From an uncultured Blautia sp. (lineage in GTDB: Bacteria > Bacillota > Clostridia > Lachnospirales > Lachnospiraceae): a stretch of DNA of 64,000 nt. Shown in pieces: positions 52,429 through 61,615 of this stretch. The position numbers and the translations under genes are program-made. How positions within the stretch are numbered: position 1 is the stretch's first letter; every line of letters starts with the position of its first letter. The stretch lies in NCBI RefSeq assembly GCF_934371575.1, contig NZ_CAKRNY010000014.1:1-64000 (forward strand), written 5' to 3'. A model generated the notes under the pieces. That model was not told the DNA's origin. It saw only the letters and a list, made by a program, of their open reading frames with translations, and searched no databases.

Positions 52429-53895
52429 ATGTATTTTATCGGTGTTGATCTTGGTACTTCCGCAGTAAAGCTTCTTCTTATGGAAGAATCCGGAAAAATC
52501 TGTAATATTGTATCAAAAGAATATCCATTATTTTTCCCGCATCCGGGCTGGTCTGAGCAGAATCCGGAAGACTGGTACACCCAGAGTATGGCTGGAATGA
52601 AAGAACTGACAGAGGAAATTGACCGTTCACAGGTGGCTGGAATCAGTTTTGGCGGACAGATGCATGGTCTGGTAACCTTAGACGATCAGGATCAGGTAAT
52701 CCGTCCTGCAATTCTCTGGAATGACGGACGTACTTCTGAGGAGACAGATTATCTGAATAATGTAATCGGAAAGGATAAGCTTTCCAAGTATACTGCAAAT
52801 ATTGCCTTTGCCGGATTTACTGCTCCGAAGATTCTTTGGATGAAGAAAAACGAACCGGAGAAATTTGCAAAAGTAGTGAAGATCATGCTTCCAAAGGACT
52901 ATCTGGCTTATCGGTTAAGCGGTTCCTTCTGCACAGATGTATCCGACGCTTCTGGTATGCTTCTTCTTGATGTAAAGAACCGCTGCTGGTCAAAAGAAAT
53001 GCTGGAGATCTGCGGCGTAAAGGAAGAGCAGCTTCCGAAGGTTTACGAGAGCTGGGAAGTTGTGGGAACTCTGAAACCAGAAGTGGCAAAAGAGCTTGGC
53101 TTCTCTGAAAATGTAAAGGTTATTGCTGGTGCCGGTGACAATGCAGCAGCTGCTGTTGGTACAGGAACTGTTGGTGACGGACAGTGTAATATTTCTCTTG
53201 GCACTTCCGGAACTGTATTTATTTCCAGCAAGAATTTCGGTGTGGATGAGCACAATGCACTTCATTCCTTCTGTCATGCAGATGGAAGCTATCATCTTAT
53301 GGGCTGCATGCTCAGCGCTGCTTCCTGTAACAAATGGTGGGCTGAGGAGATTCTTGGAACGAAGGACTTCGCAGCTGAGCAGGCTCCAATTCAGAAGCTT
53401 GGCGAGAATCATGTATTTTTCCTGCCGTATCTGATGGGTGAGCGTTCCCCGCACAATGATCCGGATGCAAGAGGTGTATTCTTCGGCATGTCCATGGATA
53501 CTTCAAGAGCAGATATGACACAGGCTGTTCTGGAGGGCGTCGCTTTCGCACTCCGTGATTCTCTGGAGGTTGCAAAGAGTCTTGGAATTAAGATTGAGCG
53601 TACCAAGATCTGTGGTGGTGGTGCAAAGAGCCCGCTGTGGAAACAGATTATTGCAAATGTTATGAATATTAAGGTTGACGTTCTGGAAGTGGAAGAGGGA
53701 CCATCCCTTGGCGGAGCTATGCTGGCAGCAGTAGGCTGCGGTGTTTATCCGGATGTTGAGACTGCTGGCAAGAAGCTTGCAAAAGTAGTGGATACTGTAG
53801 AGCCTGCTCCGGAACTTGCAGCGAAATATGAGGAGAGATACCAGAAGTTCAAAGAACTGTATCCGGCTATGAAGCCGCTGTTTAAGAATTTATAA
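52429..53895 (+). CDS. xylB: Xylulokinase
   Basis: A 488-aa FGGY-family kinase: N-terminal GVDLGTSAVKLLLM phosphate loop, GISFGGQMHGLVTLD with the M-H-G motif of xylulokinases, ILWNDGRT, catalytic-base region PKDYLAYRLSGSFCTDVSDASG, adenosine motif LGTSGTVF and GGGAKSPLWKQI. Phosphorylates D-xylulose to enter the pentose phosphate pathway. TAAGGAGG RBS. Confidence 0.95.
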   Translation: MYFIGVDLGTSAVKLLLMEESGKICNIVSKEYPLFFPHPGWSEQNPEDWYTQSMAGMKELTEEIDRSQVAGISFGGQMHGLVTLDDQDQVIRPAILWNDGRTSEETDYLNNVIGKDKLSKYTANIAFAGFTAPKILWMKKNEPEKFAKVVKIMLPKDYLAYRLSGSFCTDVSDASGMLLLDVKNRCWSKEMLEICGVKEEQLPKVYESWEVVGTLKPEVAKELGFSENVKVIAGAGDNAAAAVGTGTVGDGQCNISLGTSGTVFISSKNFGVDEHNALHSFCHADGSYHLMGCMLSAASCNKWWAEEILGTKDFAAEQAPIQKLGENHVFFLPYLMGERSPHNDPDARGVFFGMSMDTSRADMTQAVLEGVAFALRDSLEVAKSLGIKIERTKICGGGAKSPLWKQIIANVMNIKVDVLEVEEGPSLGGAMLAAVGCGVYPDVETAGKKLAKVVDTVEPAPELAAKYEERYQKFKELYPAMKPLFKNL

Positions 53896-53931
53896 GAAGT
53901 GTTTTCTGTGCGTTATTGGTGAAAACTGGTT

Positions 53932-53984
53932 AAAAAATGGTGATTGTGTTAATCGTGAATATATTAACATAATCACCATTTTTA
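53932..53984. terminator. Bidirectional terminator after xylB
   Basis: A long AT-rich stem (aaatggtgatt...ttaat / ttaa..aatcaccattt) has A's before and T's after, serving xylB and the convergent HAD gene. Confidence 0.85.
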
Positions 53985-53997
53985 TATATTTGTGACC

Positions 53998-54798
53998 TTA
54001 TAAAATGAATTTCTCCAGAACTTCTGCAACGCCATCTTGATTATTTGTCCGAGTGGTTATATAATCCGCGCATTCTTTCACACCCTCCGGCGCGTTTGCC
54101 ATGGCGGCGCCAAGTGCGGCATGCCGGATCATAGACAGATCATTGAAGCCGTCGCCTATGGCGATGGTTTCGGTCTTGGTGAAACCATAAAGTTCACTAA
54201 TCCGGTCTATGGCAGCGGCCTTGGAAACCTTGCTGCTGAAGAATTCCAGATAGAAAGGCTTGGAGGTGCAGAAGGTTACGTTTTGAAAAGGAGCTGTTTC
54301 CTGCAGCTCTTTTTCTATTTGCTGAATTTTTGAAGTATCATCATACCAGAGGATTTTTGTAATTCCCTGTGACAGAAGTTCATCTATGGAAGGCATAAGA
54401 AGGGGTGTCACATTAGCAGCCTGACTGTACTTGTGAATTCGTTCATTCAATTGATTTCCATACAGTTTGTTGTCAGACCAGATGCACATGGTGGTGTTAT
54501 AGTTCAGCCCGGTCTCCAGGATGCGGCGTCCATCTTCACGATTCAACTCCTGCCTGTACAGAACACGTCCTGTAGCGGAATCCAGAATCATAGCCCCATT
54601 ATAGGTGATTACAGGTCCCTGGATTCCAAGCTGCCTCAGATAACGCTCTACTCCCTGAATGGGCCGCCCGGTACATATAGAGAAAATCAGTCCCTGGGAG
54701 ACTGCCAGGCGGATGGTTTCCACAGTGTGTTTCGTAATTTCGTTTGCGTCATTTAATAAAGTGCCGTCCATGTCTGCGGCTGTGAATTTATACTGCAT
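53998..54798 (-). CDS. HAD superfamily hydrolase, Cof type
   Basis: A 266-aa C2-cap (Cof-like) phosphatase: motif I DMDGTLL (residues 9-15, nucleophile Asp9), motif II SICTGRP, motif III Lys in SSKVSKAAAID, motif IV GDGFNDLSMI. The family dephosphorylates sugar phosphates or FMN and similar. AAGGAGA precedes the ATG. Substrate unknown. Confidence 0.92.
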   Translation of the reverse strand: MQYKFTAADMDGTLLNDANEITKHTVETIRLAVSQGLIFSICTGRPIQGVERYLRQLGIQGPVITYNGAMILDSATGRVLYRQELNREDGRRILETGLNYNTTMCIWSDNKLYGNQLNERIHKYSQAANVTPLLMPSIDELLSQGITKILWYDDTSKIQQIEKELQETAPFQNVTFCTSKPFYLEFFSSKVSKAAAIDRISELYGFTKTETIAIGDGFNDLSMIRHAALGAAMANAPEGVKECADYITTRTNNQDGVAEVLEKFIL

Positions 54799-55104
54799 AA
54801 GTTCTCCTTTAATTCCTGCTTATAAATAAAAATAACGCTTACTTATAAACAAAAACGGTTCTTATAGATACTGTTTATTATAAGCGTAAACAGGCGCTGC
54901 ATCAAGAGTGTAATTCTGTGAACATTCACTTGTATTTGAGGAAAACTGCCTGTGTTTTCGGCATTTAGAAGAATTGTTTTTTGCCCCATATAATGGTAAA
55001 ATAATCAGGTGCTGTAAATAAGAAAATCTGTGCAGCAGTGCTGTTTGCAGAAAGGATTATTTTACAGTCGAAAATTAAAAAGAAAAATGACGAGGTGTAA
55101 AGCT
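54799..55104. other. Divergent intergenic region, HAD gene / purC
   Basis: A TATAAT at 54989-54994 is the best -10 for purC, with no strong -35. TTATAAAC-like AT blocks at 54836-54870 may serve the HAD gene. I see no purine riboswitch or clear PurR box. Confidence 0.4.
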
Positions 55105-55977
55105 ATGCAGGAAATGAAGCCAGTTAAAGAAGGCAAAGTACGCGAGATTTACGATAACGGAGATAGCCTGATCATGGTTGCTACAGACCGTATCAGCTGT
55201 TTTGACGTGATCCTGAAAAACGAAGTGACTAAGAAGGGCACTGTCCTCACCCAGATGTCCAAGTTCTGGTTTGATATGACACAGGACATCCTGCCGAACC
55301 ACATGCTTTCTGTTGATGTGAAAGATATGCCGGAGTTTTTCCAGCAGGACAGATTTGACGGAAACAGTATGATGTGCCGTAAACTGGATATGATTCCGGT
55401 TGAGTGTATCGTTCGTGGATATATCACTGGAAGCGGCTGGGCAAGCTACCAGGAGAATGGTACAGTTTGCGGAATTACTCTTCCGGAAGGTCTGAAAGAG
55501 TCTGACAAGCTGCCTGAGCCTATTTACACACCTTCTACCAAGGCTGAGATCGGTGACCACGATGAGAATATTTCCTTTGAGCAGAGTGTTGCCCATCTTG
55601 AGAAATATTATCCGGGACATGGTCAGGAGTATGCTGAGAAGATTCGTGATTACACCATCGCATTATATAAAAAATGTGCCGAATATGCTTTAAGCAAGGG
55701 TATTATTATTGCAGATACCAAATTTGAGTTTGGACTGGATGAAAATGGTAATATTGTTATTGGTGATGAGATGCTTACACCAGACAGCTCCAGATTCTGG
55801 CCGGCAGATGGATATGAGCCAGGTCATGGTCAGCCATCCTTTGACAAGCAGTTTGCCCGTGACTGGCTGAAAGCAAACCCGGACAATGACTGGACTCTTC
55901 CGCAGGAAATTGTGGACAAGACAATCGATAAATATCTCCAGGCATATGAGATGCTTACAGGGGAGAAACTGAAATAA
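55105..55977 (+). CDS. purC: Phosphoribosylaminoimidazole-succinocarboxamide synthase
   Basis: A 290-aa PurC of the long (eukaryote/Clostridia-like) form: PVKEGKVREIYDNGD, IMVATDRISCFDVILK, VECIVRGYITGSGWASY, PLPEPIYTPSTKAEIGDHDENIS-type substrate segments and DTKFEFGLDENG. Catalyses the SAICAR step of purine synthesis. The start is set by CGAGGTG before 55105. Alone, not in a pur operon here. Confidence 0.95.
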   Translation: MQEMKPVKEGKVREIYDNGDSLIMVATDRISCFDVILKNEVTKKGTVLTQMSKFWFDMTQDILPNHMLSVDVKDMPEFFQQDRFDGNSMMCRKLDMIPVECIVRGYITGSGWASYQENGTVCGITLPEGLKESDKLPEPIYTPSTKAEIGDHDENISFEQSVAHLEKYYPGHGQEYAEKIRDYTIALYKKCAEYALSKGIIIADTKFEFGLDENGNIVIGDEMLTPDSSRFWPADGYEPGHGQPSFDKQFARDWLKANPDNDWTLPQEIVDKTIDKYLQAYEMLTGEKLK

Positions 55978-55992
55978 GCAATATACATAATA

Positions 55993-56017
55993 CTGCCAGG
56001 GCGTCTGTCCCTGGCAG
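55993..56017 (+). terminator. Hairpin after purC
   Basis: CTGCCAGGG/CCCTGGCAG, perfect 9-bp stem. The T-rich tail (atcttttattttctttt) begins about 12 nt later. Confidence 0.6.
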
Positions 56018-56138
56018 GCTGATAAAATCTTTTATTTTCTTTTATCTGATCTTTGATTGATTCTAAAATAATAATCCTTTTATTTTCCCAAACATCCTTT
56101 ATTTTCTTTTCAAAGGGTACACTTGGTTTATATGTAAA

Positions 56139-56178
56139 AGCGCCCGGGAGTTTGGGTCTCCCGGGCGTTGATTTTTTC
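56139..56178. terminator. Strong bidirectional terminator between purC and fhs
   Basis: CGCCCGGGAG/CTCCCGGGCG, perfect 10-bp GC stem, is followed by TTGATTTTTT and preceded by AAAA on the other side. Confidence 0.85.
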
Positions 56179-56190
56179 AAACACGTTTTA
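56172..56190 (+). repeat. Diverged copy of the TTCAAACACG(C/T)TTTA repeat
   Basis: TTTTTTCAAACACGTTTTA differs from the main family by one base in the core and directly follows the terminator. Confidence 0.5.
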
Positions 56191-56231
56191 AGGTCTGGGT
56201 TTACACCAGAACCTGGCTGACACTGTAAAAA

Positions 56232-57917
56232 TCAGAACAGTCCTGTGATCTTACCTGTTTCGTCTACATCGATCTTCTCAGCAGCCGGAACCTTCGGAAG
56301 ACCTGGCATGGTCATGATCTCTCCTGTGAGGGCTACGATGAAGCCTGCACCTGCGGAAATCTTCAGGTTACGAACGGTTACTTCGAAGTCTGTAGGAGCA
56401 CCAAGCTTGGTCTGGTCATCTGTTAAGCTGTACTGTGTTTTTGCTACACAGATCGGGCAGTTTCCGAATCCCAGTTCCTCAAGCTGTTTTGCCTGTTTCT
56501 GAGCGTTTGCTGTGAGAACAACTCTCTTACCGCCATAGATCTTCTGAACGATCTGGTTCAGCTTATCCTCGATAGAGCCTTCAAGCTCATAGGAATATGT
56601 GAAGTCGTTTGGCTCTTCAACAAGACGGATTACTTCCTCAGCTAATTTAATGCCGCCTTCGCCGCCTTTTGCCCATACTTCAGAAAGTGCAACATTAACG
56701 CCAAGCTCTTTACATTTTGCTTCTACCAGGTCAAGCTCTGCCTTGGTATCTGTCGGGAATGCATTGATTGCAACAACACATGGAAGCTTGTAAACATTTT
56801 TGATGTTGCTTACGTGTTTCAGAAGGTTTGGAAGACCTTTTTCAAGAGCCTCAAGGTTCTCATTGTTAAGATCAGCCTTCGGAACACCGCCATTGTATTT
56901 CAGTGCACGGACAGTAGCAACGATAACAACTGCATTTGGTTTCAGACCAGCCATACGGCACTTGATATCAAGGAATTTCTCAGCACCAAGGTCAGCACCG
57001 AATCCAGCCTCTGTGATGGTGTAATCAGCAAGCTTCAGGGACATCTTGGTAGCGGTTACGGAGTTGCATCCGTGAGCGATGTTTGCGAATGGTCCGCCGT
57101 GAACGATTGCAGGTACATGCTCCAGTGTCTGAACAAGGTTTGGTTTCAGAGCATCTTTCAGAAGTGCAGTCATAGCACCCTCTGCGTGAAGGTCACCAGC
57201 TGTTACCGGTTTCTGCTCTGACGGTTTGCCATATGTATAACCGATGATGATTCTGGAAAGTCTTTCTTTCAGGTCTTTGATATCACTTGCAAGACAGAGA
57301 ACAGCCATGATCTCGGAAGCTACAGTGATGTCATAGCCGTCTTCACGAGGCATACCGTTTGTTCTTCCGCCAAGTCCGTCTACTACATTACGAAGCTGAC
57401 GGTCATTCATATCCACACATCTTCTCCATGTGATCTTACGTGGATCGATGTTAAGAGCATTGCCCTGGAAAATATGGTTATCGATCATTGCTGCAAGAAG
57501 GTTGTTTGCTGCGCCGATTGCGTGGAAGTCACCTGTGAAGTGAAGGTTGATATCTTCCATCGGAACTACCTGCGCATATCCACCGCCTGCTGCACCGCCT
57601 TTTACACCGAATACCGGTCCAAGGGATGGCTCACGAAGAGCTACCATAACGTTCTTGCCAAGCTTCTGCATAGCATCTGCCAGACCAACTGTAGTAGTGG
57701 TTTTTCCTTCTCCGGCAGGAGTCGGGTTGATAGCAGTAACCAGAATCAGTTTGCCATCATTCTTATCTGTTTCTTTCAAAAGATTGTAGTCGATTTTTGC
57801 TTTGTATTTACCATACTGCTCAAGATATTTGTCATCAATACCTGCTTTAGCCGCAATCTCAGTGATTGGTTTCATTTCACATTCCTGTGCAATTTCGATG
57901 TCACTTTTAAACCCCAT
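56232..57917 (-). CDS. fhs: Formate-tetrahydrofolate ligase
   Basis: A 561-aa FTHFS: P-loop [11 protein letters not shown] (about 66-76), [45 protein letters not shown] and [20 protein letters not shown] are near-invariant signatures. Makes 10-formyl-THF from formate and ATP, the second step of the methyl branch of acetogenesis and a source of purine carbons. Preceded by a ZTP riboswitch, so it responds to low 10-formyl-THF. Confidence 0.97.
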   Translation of the reverse strand: MGFKSDIEIAQECEMKPITEIAAKAGIDDKYLEQYGKYKAKIDYNLLKETDKNDGKLILVTAINPTPAGEGKTTTTVGLADAMQKLGKNVMVALREPSLGPVFGVKGGAAGGGYAQVVPMEDINLHFTGDFHAIGAANNLLAAMIDNHIFQGNALNIDPRKITWRRCVDMNDRQLRNVVDGLGGRTNGMPREDGYDITVASEIMAVLCLASDIKDLKERLSRIIIGYTYGKPSEQKPVTAGDLHAEGAMTALLKDALKPNLVQTLEHVPAIVHGGPFANIAHGCNSVTATKMSLKLADYTITEAGFGADLGAEKFLDIKCRMAGLKPNAVVIVATVRALKYNGGVPKADLNNENLEALEKGLPNLLKHVSNIKNVYKLPCVVAINAFPTDTKAELDLVEAKCKELGVNVALSEVWAKGGEGGIKLAEEVIRLVEEPNDFTYSYELEGSIEDKLNQIVQKIYGGKRVVLTANAQKQAKQLEELGFGNCPICVAKTQYSLTDDQTKLGAPTDFEVTVRNLKISAGAGFIVALTGEIMTMPGLPKVPAAEKIDVDETGKITGLF

Positions 57918-58016
57918 AATAAAAGCTCCTTTCGTTGTGTAAGATTAAATGGTTTTTATATGACCGCTTCTTAAAAAGACAACGGTATTTCCCTCATGTC
58001 AGAGGTACCTCCCGGT

Positions 58017-58053
58017 AAAAAAAGGGCAGTATCTGATGATTCAAATACTGCCC
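58017..58053 (-). terminator. Expression-platform terminator of the ZTP riboswitch
   Basis: A 13-bp stem (one mismatch) with a 4-nt loop runs, on the minus strand, into seven T's. Its 5' arm shares GGGCAG with the conserved 3' end of the aptamer. Confidence 0.88.
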
Positions 58054-58178
58054 AGACGGTCGGCTGGAAATTACTGTCTATGCTGTCTGCAAAATATGGT
58101 GCAGCTACTGTAAACAGTAATCCTCATGATCTGCTCCTGAAGTCCCTGTGGTTAACTCCACGATCCGTCAGTATTCAG
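58047..58178 (-). ncRNA. ZTP (pfl) riboswitch upstream of fhs
   Basis: On the minus strand: CTGACGG-atC-GTGGAGTTAACCAC-AGGGA at the 5' side and GCCGACCGTCTGGGCAG at the 3' side. These are the conserved halves of the pfl motif (GACUGGCGG...GUGG...CCAC...GGGA, then CCGACCGCCUGGGC). The GGCGG/CCGCC pairing appears as GACGG/CCGTC, a compensatory change. The terminator overlapping the aptamer end gives an ON switch when ZMP/ZTP accumulates. Confidence 0.88.
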
Positions 58179-58200
58179 AAGCTTTTCAATTGATGTGCTC

Positions 58201-58229
58201 ATTGTAACACTGATAAAATATTTTGTCAA
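58201..58229 (-). promoter_or_regulatory. fhs promoter
   Basis: On the minus strand, TTGACA, a 17-nt spacer and TACAAT, about 20 nt before the riboswitch. Confidence 0.88.
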
Positions 58230-58515
58230 GAAATTAACAGGTGGCATTATTGTCAAAAAAAAGTACGAATATTTGTTGAAAATAACAAATGCTTTTGGGA
58301 CATAAAATATATTTCTGAATGGAAAGAATAAGAAAACAGTTTATAATCGGTTCAGAAAGGCTTCATAAAAATTTTATGGGCTGGATAGTTGCGTATAATG
58401 GCAAGTATTGTTAGAATAGAAAATGTTCATATGCTTTGAGCATTGATCCTGAGTATATTAAAAAGCAAGTAGCGGGTTTTGAATATCCGCTAAACTGGAA
58501 AGGTTGAATTGTTGA
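58230..58515. other. Intergenic region before the HAAS-domain gene
   Basis: AT-rich. TATAAT at 58394-58399 is a candidate -10 for the downstream gene. No RNA motif recognised. Confidence 0.4.
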
Positions 58516-58959
58516 ATGGACAGAACTGAATTTCTGAATACGCTGAGAAGCCAGCTGGCAGGACAGATGCATGAGGGAAAAGTAGCGGCGCATGTTCGTT
58601 ATTACGAGGATTATATTCAGTCACAGGTGCGCAGCGGGCGCAATGAGCAGGATGTTCTTGCTGAACTTGGAGATCCCAGGCTGATCGCAAGGACTCTGCT
58701 GGATACAGATGTTGATAATGGACAGCTGGATTACGAAGAGTACAGCACATATTCTGAAGATTCCGGGAATCCTCAGGATTTTGGCAAAGAGCACGTACAT
58801 GTATGGCGTTTTGATACCTGGTACAGCAAGCTGCTGGGAGTTGTGCTCCTGCTGATTGTTGTCTTTTTGCTGTTTCATATCCTGGTGGCTGTGATCCCGT
58901 TTTTTGCTGTGCTTGCAGTGATCCTGTTTATTGTGTCATTGATTAAAAATCGCAGCTGA
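58516..58959 (+). CDS. HAAS (DUF1700-like) domain membrane protein
   Basis: A 147-aa protein. The N-terminal helical HAAS domain (MDRTEFLNTLRSQLAG, YYEDYIQSQVRSGRNEQDVLAELGDPRLIARTLL) is followed by an acidic linker and a C-terminal TM hairpin (about 102-143). HAAS proteins often sit beside PadR-type regulators; none is adjacent here. Function unknown. Confidence 0.82.
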   Translation: MDRTEFLNTLRSQLAGQMHEGKVAAHVRYYEDYIQSQVRSGRNEQDVLAELGDPRLIARTLLDTDVDNGQLDYEEYSTYSEDSGNPQDFGKEHVHVWRFDTWYSKLLGVVLLLIVVFLLFHILVAVIPFFAVLAVILFIVSLIKNRS

Positions 58960-58995
58960 TATGACAGATTACATTTTTGGTGGAAAGGTTTTTAA

Positions 58996-60177
58996 ATGAG
59001 TAGTATAACAATAGAAGAATTAAAAAGGTTACCGGCGGATTCCTATCAGATCATAGATATCCGCGATGAGATTGAGATTTCACATGGCGCAGTAAAGGGG
59101 GCTGTGGCCTGTAAGCCGGAGGATATTCTGGTGGATCCGGAAGTGGATAAGACCAGGAAACTGGTTATCTGCTGCAGCCGTGGAATCAAGAGCCAGGAGA
59201 TTGCAGAGAATCTGGCAGAAGAGGGACTAGATGCAGTCAGCCTGGAGAAGGGCTATATTGCCTGGCTTATGGATGCCATGAAGAGTTCCCAGGACGAAGA
59301 TTTTGCGAAAAATGTGGAGATTAGTCTTCGTAAGAAATTTAAGAAAAAGATATGGTCCAGGTTTACCAAGGCTATTAATACCTATGAGCTTGTGAAGCCG
59401 GGAGATAAGATTGCAGTCTGTATTTCAGGCGGCAAGGACTCCATGCTCATGGCGAAATGTTTCCAGGAGCTGAAGCTTCATAATAAGTTTGATTTCGAAG
59501 TGAAATTTCTTGTGATGGATCCGGGCTACAGTCCGGCCAACCGTCAGGTGATTGAGGAGAATGCCAGGAAGCTGAATATTCCGGTTCGTATTTTTGAGTC
59601 TGACATTTTCGAATCCGTATTTAACATAGAGAAATCTCCCTGTTATCTTTGTGCAAGAATGCGCCGTGGTCATCTCTATGCTTTTGCAAAGGAGATGGGG
59701 TGCAATAAGATTGCGCTGGGTCATCACTATGATGATGTGATCGAAACCATTCTTATGGGAATGCTTTATGGTGCTCAGGTACAGACGATGATGCCCAAGC
59801 TTCACAGCACCAACTTTGAGGGAATGGAGCTGATCCGTCCATTGTATCTGGTGCGTGAGGATGATATTAAGGCATGGCGTGATTATAATGATCTTCATTT
59901 TATTCAGTGCGCATGTAAATTTACAGATACATGTACTACATGCAGCAATGAAAACACTTCCAAACGTTTGGAAATTAAGGAATTGATCCGCGATTTGAAA
60001 AAGGTGAACCCGTTTGTGGAGGGGAATATTTTTAAGAGCGTGGAGAATGTGAATATCGATACAGTTGTGGGATATAAGCAGTTTGGTGTGAGACATTCCT
60101 TCCTGGATAATTATGACAGGAAAGAAAGTGCAGGCTTCGAAAAAAATAGCAGCACCTTTAATTCCACAGAGGAATAA
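58996..60177 (+). CDS. Rhodanese-TtcA fusion (tRNA 2-thiolation-type PP-loop protein)
   Basis: A 393-aa two-domain protein. Residues 1-95 are a rhodanese (IIDIRDEIEISHG, active-site loop CCSRGIKSQEIA). Residues 120-360 are a TtcA-like PP-loop ATP pyrophosphatase (ISGGKDSMLMAK, PCYLCARMRRG, LGHHYDDVIETI, CACKFTDTCTTC). The paired Cys motifs match those that hold an Fe-S cluster in TtcA. A rhodanese fused to a thiolase would supply sulfur directly. Fits s2C32 or a related tRNA thiolation. Confidence 0.85.
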   Translation: MSSITIEELKRLPADSYQIIDIRDEIEISHGAVKGAVACKPEDILVDPEVDKTRKLVICCSRGIKSQEIAENLAEEGLDAVSLEKGYIAWLMDAMKSSQDEDFAKNVEISLRKKFKKKIWSRFTKAINTYELVKPGDKIAVCISGGKDSMLMAKCFQELKLHNKFDFEVKFLVMDPGYSPANRQVIEENARKLNIPVRIFESDIFESVFNIEKSPCYLCARMRRGHLYAFAKEMGCNKIALGHHYDDVIETILMGMLYGAQVQTMMPKLHSTNFEGMELIRPLYLVREDDIKAWRDYNDLHFIQCACKFTDTCTTCSNENTSKRLEIKELIRDLKKVNPFVEGNIFKSVENVNIDTVVGYKQFGVRHSFLDNYDRKESAGFEKNSSTFNSTEE

Positions 60178-60194
60178 GCTTATAAAAAGAAGAA

Positions 60195-60245
60195 CCGGGA
60201 TTCTCAGTTCATGATGAAACTGATAGATTCCCGGCCCTTTTTATT
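60195..60245. terminator. Bidirectional terminator between the TtcA-like gene and OadG-like gene
   Basis: CCGGGAtTcTCAGTT pairs with AACTGAtAGAtTCCCGG. A T run follows on the + strand (CCCTTTTTATTT) and an A-rich side precedes it. Confidence 0.75.
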
Positions 60246-60246
60246 T

Positions 60247-60366
60247 CTATTTTCCTATTTTTCCAAGCAGCCACACGCAAAGTATGATGATTAAAATGGC
60301 GGTAAAAATTCCGGCCATTCCTTTTGCCATGATTTCCAGCGCAATGGTAATAGTTGATGTATTCAT
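60247..60366 (-). CDS. OadG-related small membrane subunit (39 aa)
   Basis: A mini-protein beginning MNTSTITIALEIMAKGMAGI, with one TM helix (FTAILIIILCVWLLGKIGK). An AGGAGG RBS stands 6-7 nt before the ATG and the gene starts 14 nt after the OadB-like gene. The size and pattern match the 'OadG-related small transporter subunit' type, which in decarboxylase pumps stabilises the complex. It keeps no Zn-binding or cytoplasmic tail. Confidence 0.82.
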   Translation of the reverse strand: MNTSTITIALEIMAKGMAGIFTAILIIILCVWLLGKIGK

Positions 60367-60380
60367 AAAAAACCTCCTGT

Positions 60381-61517
60381 TTACAGAAACTTTGACACCA
60401 GGTTGATAACCATGCCTCCGGCGATAACGGAAGCAATCTGACCGGAAACGTTTGCACCGGCAGCCTGCATGAGAATTACATTGGTAGGATCCTCTTCCAT
60501 GGCCATTTTCTGAACCACCCTGGAAGACATTGGGAATGCGGAGATGCCGGCACCGCCAATCATTGGATTGATTTTCTTTTTCAGGAACAGGTTTAAAAAT
60601 TTTGCCAGCAGAACACCACCGATGGTGTCCATTACAAAGGCGAAAAGTCCGATTATCAGGATCAGCAGAGTTTCTTTTGTAACAAACTGCTCAGCCCGCA
60701 TGCTGAAGGAAATGGTGATTCCAAGAAGCAGGGTGATCAGGTTTGCCAGAATATTCTGGGCTGTGTCAGACATGGTGCCAAGGACACCGCACTCCCGGAT
60801 CAGATTACCAAACATCAGAAAGCCTACCAGTGCAACAGACTGGGGAGCTACCAGGCCTACGATGACAGTTACTACAATTGGGAATGCAATTCGCATTGTT
60901 TTGGAAACAGATTGCGGATTGTACTCCATGTGGATACAACGCTCTTTCTTTGTGGTTACCAGACGGATTGCAAAAGGCTGTACGATCGGAACCAGTGCCA
61001 TGTAGGAGTAGGCGGCAACTGCAATGGCTCCGATGTATCTGGAATTCAGTAGCTGTGAGACCAGAATTGAAGTAGGTCCGTCTGCAGCACCGATGATACC
61101 GATGGAAGCAGCGTCTTTCAAGTCGAAGCCAAGAACTGCGGCAAGTAAAATTGCTGCAAAGATTCCAAACTGCGCGCCTGCACCAAACAGGAACAGGAAG
61201 GGACTGGAAAGCAGTGGTCCGAAGTCGATCATTGCACCGATTCCGATAAAAAGTAAGATCGGCATGACTTCAGATGCCTCAATTCCTACGTGAAACAGCC
61301 ACTCAATAACGCCATTTGTCTGAATTCCGCCTTCCAGAGTCTGATTCAGTACTCCGGAAAAGGGCAGGTTTACAAGGATCGCGCCAAATCCCATAGGCAG
61401 AAGCAGGGCTGGCTCGAAGCCTTTTTTGATTGCCAGCCAGATCAGGGTGATTCCGACGGCAAACATTACAATTTGCTGCCAGGTCAGCGCCAAAATTCCA
61501 TCTGTTAAAAATTCCAT
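60381..61517 (-). CDS. OadB-like membrane protein (sodium-translocating decarboxylase beta subunit family)
   Basis: A 378-aa membrane protein with about 9-10 helices. The conserved ion-translocation region GIIGAADGPTSILVSQLL with its key Asp is present, as is the late GISAFPMSSRVVQK segment. In Na+ pumps this subunit couples biotin decarboxylation to Na+ export. Here no alpha (carboxyltransferase) or biotin subunit lies nearby, and a Mn2+ riboswitch precedes it. That suggests a stand-alone ion transporter role (inference). AAGGAGG RBS. Confidence 0.88.
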   Translation of the reverse strand: MEFLTDGILALTWQQIVMFAVGITLIWLAIKKGFEPALLLPMGFGAILVNLPFSGVLNQTLEGGIQTNGVIEWLFHVGIEASEVMPILLFIGIGAMIDFGPLLSSPFLFLFGAGAQFGIFAAILLAAVLGFDLKDAASIGIIGAADGPTSILVSQLLNSRYIGAIAVAAYSYMALVPIVQPFAIRLVTTKKERCIHMEYNPQSVSKTMRIAFPIVVTVIVGLVAPQSVALVGFLMFGNLIRECGVLGTMSDTAQNILANLITLLLGITISFSMRAEQFVTKETLLILIIGLFAFVMDTIGGVLLAKFLNLFLKKKINPMIGGAGISAFPMSSRVVQKMAMEEDPTNVILMQAAGANVSGQIASVIAGGMVINLVSKFL

Positions 61518-61552
61518 TTTGTTTTCCTCCTTTTTATGTGTTGAAAATATAT

Positions 61553-61615
61553 AAAAAAAGACTCTTATTACAATAGTGCATATCTGCAGATATGCAAATA
61601 TTGTAATAAAAGTCT
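61553..61615 (-). terminator. Expression-platform terminator of the yybP-ykoY riboswitch
   Basis: On the minus strand a long stem (AGACTTTTATTACAATA ... TATTGTAATAAGAGTCT) runs into TTTTTTT. Its 5' arm is also the 3' strand of riboswitch stem P1, so the two folds exclude each other. Confidence 0.9.

Noticed and set aside
54799..55104. Possible purine riboswitch or PurR box before purC
   Set aside because: I could not find the conserved aptamer loops or a convincing PurBox.
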